DNA of 64,000 bases from Cheiracanthium punctorium (Eukaryota; Arthropoda; Arachnida; Araneae; Cheiracanthiidae): NCBI GenBank assembly GCA_038373885.1, contig JAWZYV010012524.1:96161-160160 (forward strand). Direction: 5' to 3'. Within the stretch, counting starts at the first letter, position 1. Every line of letters begins with the position of its first letter. The notes beneath the pieces are model-generated. The model saw nothing but the letters and a program-made list of their open reading frames with translations. It searched no databases and was not told where the DNA came from. This document shows positions 22,501 through 31,500 of the stretch, in pieces. The translations under genes were made by a program, and so were the position numbers.

Positions 22501-25500
22501 GCGGGTGCTCTACCACTGAGCTACTCTGGGACGATTTCCAGATGAAATTTCTCGCATTAGAACCGTTGGCATTTATCATTGTCTTCTGCAAACCACAGAA
22601 GGAACAGATGAAACAATTAATTCATGACAACACCGTTATGCTGTGGAAGTTATACATATTTTTAGAAAGTCTTTCTAAAAATATGTACACTTAATACTAT
22701 TTCATAATTGTTGAGAGACAATGCAAATTGGAGCAAGTACTGTTTTAAGCAAATATTTTGATTTTGGCAAACACCATATTTTGATACCAGATACTACTTA
22801 ACACATTTTTGTATGTATTATTTGATTTAATATAAATTTTAAATGAGTAGGAAAGTATAAGTGAAAGGAAATTTGCATGTTCATGTAAAAATGATATTTC
22901 TTCTTCAATTCCAAAATAGCAGCTTTCATAAGTAGGAACAAAACTCATGCATTTTAGATTGACATGACTTAAATTCTTATGAACATGACTTAAATTATTT
23001 TGGACATGACTTAAATTCTCTTTTCTTGACAAAAAAGAATTCCTGTAAAATTTAAATTGAAGGAGGGGAGGGAAAGGAAACACATGCCTTTAAATACTCG
23101 CATGAAAATATGTATTCCATTAATTTTAATGTAATAAAATATAATCAAGAAATTCAAAACAAGAAAACTATTTACAAACAAATTTCAGGATAATAAAAAT
23201 TTCAACTGCAATTATTCAACAATTGTGATTTTTCTTTTCCTCCAGGGTATGTGGTTTCATTATCGTAGGGGCTGGGAATAACCGATAACACAACAAAAAT
23301 TCAGCAATTGGATGGTAAAATTTAAGGATATTCCAGATTTCCTTTCAAAATTCAAGGACATTCCAGACATCCATTCAAAATTTAAGCACATTCCAGGCCT
23401 TGAACCTTTTTTTTTGTAAGTTCAAGGACATTCCAGGTTTTCAAGGACGCGTGGCCACCCTGTATATTACCTTTTTCGCCAGGAGAGATAAAATCTGTTT
23501 TGCTACAATAAACATAGTTTATATAAGTGGTTCCGAACTGGTGGGGTGCATCCCCTTGTGGTTGCAGTGTACGTGTAGTGGGGCATGAGAAAAACTGCCT
23601 AAGTGCAAGTGGTAATGCATGTTTAAAAAAATCCACTTATTTATGCTCCAAAACATATCGATTTTTGATTAAAATATTCAAACTTTACCGATAACATTAT
23701 TTTGTAGAAAAGGCAATTAAATGCTTATTTAATTGCCTTTTCTACAAAAGCTGAAGAATAAAAAACTATGTTTGCGGAGGAACGTGACAGAAAGTGTCTT
23801 TATTCCAAGTTATCCTTTGTTGGGGAGGGGGGCATAATGTTAAAAGGTTGGGAACTACTTTTTTATATTATCATGAATTGTTACTTTTTTTTTTTTTTTT
23901 TTTTTTTTTAATACATGTACACAAAATTGAAAAGGAAACAATTAAAAAGACTACTATAGGCATGCATTTATGGTAACCTGTACCAATGTTAGCCAGTTAT
24001 AAGTCAAAAATGGTGACCTATTCAAAAATAATAATAAAACTTTTTAGTATGCAGAAATCTTCACAAGGAGTAAGCCATGTCCATCAAAAACATTTTTCTT
24101 TTTTAAATTATTTTGTTTAATTCACAATGAAAGTTGGGAGAAAAAAGACTAAGTTAGGAAGCCAGCCAGTGAAGATTTCTAATGAAAAGTCATTTTAATA
24201 CTAAATGAAATTGTTTATTAAAGATTTAAAAAGAAATTGTTTATAAGATTATATAATATTCTTTGGAGCACAGAGGGAAAACAGGGTGTCTACTAAATTT
24301 CTGAAAGTCAATTTCCTCACTTTTTCCAGATTTTTGGGAGCTTCCAGATAAAATTTTCTGACCATACATGCTGGGAAATCCGTCAGCAGCACCACACCTT
24401 TATTATTTTTAAATATATGTTTCTACAACTTACTTGAAATAAATCTTTAGCTATATACAGAAAAAATTACTGTGAGTTTCAAGTAATATACCACTTGGTT
24501 CAGATTTAGACAATATTCACCAATACTGCTTGCGTTACTGGGGTACTAATGTGATATATCTAGCCATCAAAATTAAGGCAGATGCAAATTTCTAACACAA
24601 ATTTTTATACATTGGTCTACTACAAATCTGGACGGATAAAAAATGATAATAAAAAGTTCTATATTTTATCACTGGTTATAGACAGATAGCTTTTTGACCC
24701 TCCTGTCATAAGAAACATCCCAACCCAGAATGTAAAACGGGTTTAAGCATTGAATACCCTACAAACATTCTGAATCATTCATTCTACCTAAACATAAATA
24801 ATCTTTATCAGCATTTTTCATGCTTTGGAGTTCGGAGTGAGGTGTGTGGAGAAGGGATAAAAGAAAATCCTTTATATAAAAATTAAGACATTTTTATATA
24901 AAGGAAAATTTATTCTTCTGGGGAATTTTCCTGACCCAGTTTGCATTTTCCAGTCTTTTTCTAGACTTTCCTGACCTATTTCTCCTTATCCTGGCATTTT
25001 CCAGACTTTCCTGATCAGTAGACATCATGGAAAAAAATCAAGTTTATGAGCAACAAATTAATCAATACAGTTTAAAAAAATCTATTATTTTACCTGCAAT
25101 TGCATTATTATGTGGGCCACCTTGTAATCCAGGAAAAACAGCCTCATTTATTTTTGTTTCTAGGTCATATTTAATTTCTTGTCCCTTTACAACAGTTCTT
25201 ACACCTTAAAAAGTATAAATAAATAAGTAAATGCAGATTGACATATTTCAGTTAATACTATTTTGTTTACCAAAATTAATGACTATGTTACTTAAATGTG
25301 TAATTTTTATTGGATTTCTCAGAATTAAAAAGATAAAGTATTTATTCTTTTTTTTAATAAAAATAATTCTGTAGAAATTGTACTCATCAGAGATAAGGAT
25401 TTGTTATTTGACTGAATATTAAACATCTGGCCAATTTTTCAACCAAGTATATGACAAATAACAAAATTTTTATTTCAATTGTAAAATTCTCCAAACATTA

Positions 25501-28500
25501 AAGGGGTTTTATAAAGCTTTTTTATATTTGTTCAGAGATTCAGATTAAGTACCCAACCATTATTACAGGGAATCATGTGAAATACATAGATTCTGTCTCC
25601 TCTTAGGAAACGAAATCTCAAATCATATCTAGATTTCTGGCATTTATAGGTCCCATAGGCTTATAAGTTTAACCTTTTGGAGTCTCTTACTGAATTTTCT
25701 GGGTCTTTTTTCAATAACATTTTGAAAACACTTAACACAGGGGCATAAAAGTGGAATCTCAAGCATTGGTATCGCAGCCTGTAAATTATTAGGGGAACCA
25801 AGGGCCAAAGACATATTTAAAAGGGGGTCCAGGCCCCTCCCCCAAAGTTTCGTGACTAAAATGATAATGCTATAGTCTTTTTGTGAGAAATTGTGCCTTT
25901 TTTTGTCGTTTGGATCGCCTCCAAAATTTTTGGACCCCTTCCAAAGTGTTTTTCTGTTCTTTCCAAAGGCATAACTTAAGAGCAAAAGGGGCCAATTGTT
26001 TGCCCCCTTCCCAAATTTAATGAATTTAGATTTCATCTATTTGGAAATCTTATTTTCCACGATACGAAACATTTTGTCCCTCCCCTCCTCAATGTTACTC
26101 TCCCAATCACGCCAACGGGGAGCAGTGGCGGATTAGTGCAAGTTTGTCGGGGGGTTAGTTAGAAGATTGGCATATACATCTATACTGTCTACCAATAAGT
26201 ATTTGGACACCTGTGATAGAAAAGAAAAACTAACTTTATTCAAAATCAATAGTTGGTAGAGCCTCCACGAGAGGCAATTACAGCGCGAACCCTCATGGGC
26301 ATACTTTCCACAAGTCTTTGTATTACAGCTAGTGGTATTGCCTTCCACTCGGCTTGGAGTAGACATAGAAGTTCCTTCACCGATTTTGGACGGGTAGTGC
26401 ACCCCTTAATTCGGCGATCCAACTCATCCCAGAGGTTCTCGATAGGGTTCAGGTCTGGGCTCTGGGCAGGCCAGTCCATTCAATGAACTCCATTGGCACC
26501 ATACCAAGCCTTGGTTAACCTCGAAACATGACAACTGGCATTGTCGTTCTGAAAGTAACAGTGGTCCAACCCGTAAAACTGCCACAACGTAGGAAGCACA
26601 TTGTCATCCAAAATAGTGCAGTAGGCATCGGCATTGAGCTTACCATGAATGGGGACCAAGGGTCCCAGTCCATACCAGGAGAAACACCTTCAGACCATAA
26701 TTCCACCTCCGCCGCCAAACTTGACTGTTGGGACAATGCATTCTGGTAGGAGACGTTCTCCAGGCAGACGCCAGACCCAGACCCTGCCATCTGAACAGTA
26801 AAGGGCGAACCTTGATTCGTCGCTCCAAAGAACCCATTACCACTGATCTACAGTCCAATTTCGATGTGCTTTGCACCACATTAACCGAGCAGCGTGGTTG
26901 GACTTTGTGATCAAAGGCTTATGGGCAGGAGCATGACCATGAAAACCAAGCAGATGTGCTTCTTTACAGATGGTATTCATTGAAACAATACTCCCGGATG
27001 CCTGTTGAAACTCCTCGCGGATGAGGGCCATCGGTTGGGTGCGGTTCTTCCGAATTTATCTGGACAGCACTCGTCGGTCTCTATCTCCCAATTTCGTTGG
27101 TCTGCCAACTCGGGGCACATTCCGACAATCACCGCTCACCTTCCACTTCTTAATCACATAGGCCACTGTCGATTTTGGGTACTTCAGATCACTAGATATG
27201 TCCCTTGAGGATTGGCCACATTTGTGATACCTGATAATTATACCTTTCTCGAAATCAGAGAGCTCTGAACTGCGCGGCATCTTGCATGAGACTAATGGCG
27301 ATGCTGTTTCCTACACGATATATACTGGCGGAGGCCGTGACGTACCTCAGGACTGCAGATATCGTCCTTTGCATGGGTGTCCAAATACTTATTGGTAGAC
27401 AGTGTATTTTATGGAAGTAAAATAGGATCTTTTACATTAATTTCTTTATTCTCAGGGGGGGGGGTGTCGGCCCCTCCTTTAATCCGCCCTTGATGGAGAG
27501 AGGGACAAATAATAAAATAACATTCTTTGCTTTACACCTTCATTAACGTCCAGGCAAAATCCTACCATTGTCATTAGACAAGGGTGCAACACCTATGATC
27601 TCTAGTATGAATAGTGCTTTAAAGTCTGTCCCAAGAGCTTGATAATTAGAAAGAGAACAGATTCCTTTTTTGGGGGAAAATTAATAGGTAAATGTGTGCA
27701 ATTGCACAATCCCTGTGCTGTTTGGGGAGAAATTACTTCACATGTACATTTATTAAAATTCTGCCATTACCTTTTCTGAAGAAAATCAGTCCAGCTCGAG
27801 GACCTCTCAGAGTTTTGTGTGTGGTTGTTGTGACAATATCACAGTATTCAAAAGGAGAGGGCACTAACTTTGCAGCTACCAATCCACTCACATGTGCCAT
27901 ATCTGCCATCACATAAGCATCATTTTCATCTGCAATTTCTCTAAACCTTTTGTAGTCTAAGTTCCTAGGATAACAACTAATACCTAAAATACCCAACAAA
28001 GTAAAATTTATTAATGATGTACCATAGCATTTTATTTTAAATAAATAGTATGTACACAAAGCTATTAAAATATAACAAAATTTTATTTTGTTTATTGGGC
28101 TAATTAGTGGAGTATTTTTAAAAGAATTATTTTTCTGTTTATATTTATGGACTTTTTTTAGTCCTCCCAATTCAGCCTTTTTATCTTTTTTTAGTTTTGT
28201 ATTTAAAAAAATAGTCTGAAATTCAGGCATGAAATCTTGACCATATGTTTTGACCATAGGTTTTACGAAATTTCTTAAAATTTCTTTTTTAAATATAGCC
28301 TATTTTTCTATTAAATGTTCTCTATCTAAAATTGATTATTAAATATTAATTTACTCATGAGTACTTAAGTATTATTTTGTGCAGGACTAGGGACCAAGGC
28401 CCCCTAGAATCACTACGTATGGGGCATTCAGCTACTAATAAGGCTTGCTCATAAAGAAAACAATCTTTATGAGCAAGCTTTATTAGTAGCTGAATCTTAG

Positions 28501-31500
28501 CTCTTTTTTTTTTTTTATCTTTGTGCATTCTTATCTCTGGATCCCTAAATCTGTATTCTTTTTGGAAAAGATGAATAATTTATCAACAAAAGTGGAAAAT
28601 TTCACTTACACTCAAGTTTGTTTTTTTAAGGGGAGGGAGGGGGTGAGTCCATATAGCAAATTGGTTCAATTACTTTAAATATATATACAGGGTGTCCCCA
28701 AAAAGTGGCAACAGGCTTTAATTCTTTATCTGTTAGAGATAAGTGGGCAGTGTAAATTGAAAAAAAGTTCAAAATAAGGTAGGAATAAGATTTTATTAAG
28801 AAAAATTTCCTTTTGCTAATTTTGAAAAAGTTACACTTTTTAAATTTGTATACGAACCCTTACAAAATAATTCCCATTTAGTAAAGTGTGCCCAGTATAC
28901 TAATGAGGTAATATACAAAATTTGAGAATTATAGTGGACTCGTGCTGCAATGCGATTTGACTTACGTGAATTGGATATTATGCGTGTTTTTCACAAGTAT
29001 GTATCTTATTGCTAAAACGAATTCTTTGTCCGCAACATGAGATTTTTCACTAACAGAAAGATGTGCCAAAATTCATTTATCGTTACTTTATATGGAAAAT
29101 GGTAATATATAGTTAGGAAATGGTTTAAAACTGTTTGAGGAGTGTCTATAATAACTGTGTGTATATGTTTCAAAACGTCTAATATATACCTTCTCCCACA
29201 ATGCAAAATTTTCACTTGCACGAGGAGTCTTGATACACATCCTTCCCAATGTCAAGAGTCTACTCTATAGCTTAAAAAGTGTCAGAGATATGAAGATAAT
29301 AATGCTATCTTAAACCACTTTTCAATGGCTCTTGAAGGGAAAAAAATCATGTCGAATGATCGCATTTCAGGGGTCATACAAAAATTAAGAAAGAAAATAC
29401 TTTTTCTACTCTAGTAACGTTGATAGTCAAAATCATGTATAGTCCCTAATCACCTTTCTTTAAAGATATCTTTGTGGCATTGTATGATGAAAGGCTCAAT
29501 TTCGGTGCATTACCTCATTAGTGTATAGAGCACACTTTACTGATTGGGAATATTTTTGTACAGGGGTCTCATACAAATTAAAAGAGTAACTTTTTGAAAA
29601 TTAACCTTTTAACTGTTATGCCCGAGGTAATTTCGGGCACAGCACTGTTGTTCCAAAATGTCATGCCCGAGTATTACTCTAATTTTTTTTTTTTTGAGTG
29701 CATCGTGTTATTACACCCGAATATATCTCGGGAGGAGTTTATTTGCGCTCAATGCAATAGATGGCAGCACTTTACTGCAGGTTTCAAATGTTAGAGGAGA
29801 AAGGGTAGATGTCAAAGTCAAAGTGCACGGCATTTTTTTGTTGCAAAATGGCATCCTGTAAACGTTATATAGATTATTTAGATTCTTCAAGCGAAGATTT
29901 TATTTTTATATTTATTTATTTAGAAAATAATTAAATTAATTTATTATTTTTTTAATTTTTAGAAAATAATGCTCCACTAGAAGCAAACTTTACCACTGCC
30001 ACGCTGAGTGGCAGCCACCACAAAACCAATTATTATGCATCTAATAAAAAATATCAAAAATTTGGGTACCCAAATCATCTAAATAACTGAACAGTTAAAG
30101 GGTTAACAAGAGGATTTTTTTTTTCTTGAAATCTTATTTCTGACCTTATTTTGAACATTTTTTCAATTTACAAAGAACACTTATCATTAACAGATAAAGA
30201 ATTAAAGCCCATTACCACCTTTTTGGGACATCCTGTATATATTACAAAATACAGAAAAAAATAAGTCTTTAAAAAATATGTATTAAAAAGTATCAGGATA
30301 GCTTTAAGCATTTTGTGTGATTATCTTGAATTTCAAAGACCTGCTACAATCATAAAATTATTCTACATTTAAAATGCTTACCTGCAATGATTATTTTCGG
30401 CTTAAAAAGCTTTGCCAATCTTTGTAACTCATCATAGTCAATGAGTCCAGTCGCAGGATTTATTTTATATGGCATCGATTCAAAAAACATTGAGGTTGCA
30501 GATATTTTCTTTTTTGCAGTAAAATATCCATGCGTCAAATGTCCCCCATCTGGAAGATCAAGACCCATAATCCTTCCATGAGGTTCTACAATGGCAGTGT
30601 AGACAGCAAAATTAGCTGGAGAACCAGAATATGGCTGAACATTGACGCCCCATTCATCTGGACTAAGACCATAAGCTTCCAATGCTCTGTCACGGCAAAG
30701 TTGTTCAATTTGATCAATGTATTCATTGCCACCATAGTACCTAAAATTTAAGAATAAAAATGAAATAATGCTCTCATAAAATCAATAAGATAGATTTTAA
30801 ATATTTACAAGTTGACCATCAAACATAATTGTAGACTTTGATGATATTGTCACACATTGTAGAGTTTATACCCCTAATTATGAGGTTAAAGTATTTCATC
30901 CTAATGCAACCTAGTTTTCTATAGATAGAACAACTAAATTTTGGAGTTTCAGCATAAATTTTTGTATTTAAAATAATACAAAAATTTTCACAAAACAAAA
31001 CTGGAATCTTGGCACAGAGGAAAATTGCTTGATTTTGAACCTGAAGATAAACTGGTTCTGTCCTAACTGTGGAGTTTTTATTTTATTTTTTATCATTTTT
31101 ATGTGATGTTTTTAGAACACGTAAAAACTATTTAGGATATAATAGTTAAATAACACACATAAAAGGTAATCATTCAGGAAGCATGTTCCAGGAAAAAATA
31201 TTTCGTTCTTCTTCAACTGAAATCCACACACAGTAATCACAGAAAAGTGGAGCCCCCAATCTTCTATGGTTACACTGTGGACTTCTACTGTACTTTGTCT
31301 GTGGATACTATTAATGATATTAAAAACATTTTTAAACATGCTAATATATTAAATTTATTGACATTCCTTAGCCTGTACAGCGAGAAGGGATTTGTTATTA
31401 TTTTTTTAATTCTGTTTAAGGATGATTTTTCACGGTTGCTCGAAAGTCATTAAACAGAGAGCCAACTGTATTGAAGTTTTATTTACCTGCAGTTCCACCA

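Larger units (their letters stand above)
22205..23462. mobile_element. CAGGGTGGCCAC-ended element, 6-bp TSD, carrying a tRNA-like unit
   Basis: Perfect mirrored CAGGGTGGCCAC ends flanked by TATATT (22199-22204 and 23463-23468). Multiple subterminal repeats of 'attcaaggacattccag' occur at both ends. A tRNA-like Pol III unit sits inside at 22461-22530. No transposase recognised. The 6-bp TSD differs from the 8-bp hATs nearby; a hAT6-type group is possible. Confidence 0.8.
26123..27492. mobile_element. hAT-like MITE split by a Tc1 element
   Basis: Ends CAGTGGCGGATTAGTGCAAG and mirrored CAAGGGCGGATTAAAGGAGG. Flanks acggggag and atggagag match at 6 of 8 positions. Removing the Tc1 insertion (26183-27404) leaves a short GC/C-rich MITE of about 150 bp. 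Confidence 0.7.

Noticed and set aside
22960..23025. Regularly spaced 14-bp direct repeats resembling a mini CRISPR array
   Set aside because: Only three short copies, eukaryotic intron context, inside a transposon, and no cas genes.
25644..26036. 130-residue minus-strand frame in SHMT intron 3
   Set aside because: Proline/lysine-rich translation of a C-rich repeat-like patch, with no conserved motif or splice sites. SHMT exons 3 and 4 join without it.
26253..26910. Plus-strand frames over the Tc1 element
   Set aside because: They are antisense shadows of the transposase on the minus strand, which has the motifs.
27733..27770. Extension of SHMT exon 3 beyond the donor (reads on as [11 protein letters not shown])
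   Set aside because: Diverges from the family immediately after FFRKG, and exon 4 continues the conserved sequence in frame from the gtaatg donor.
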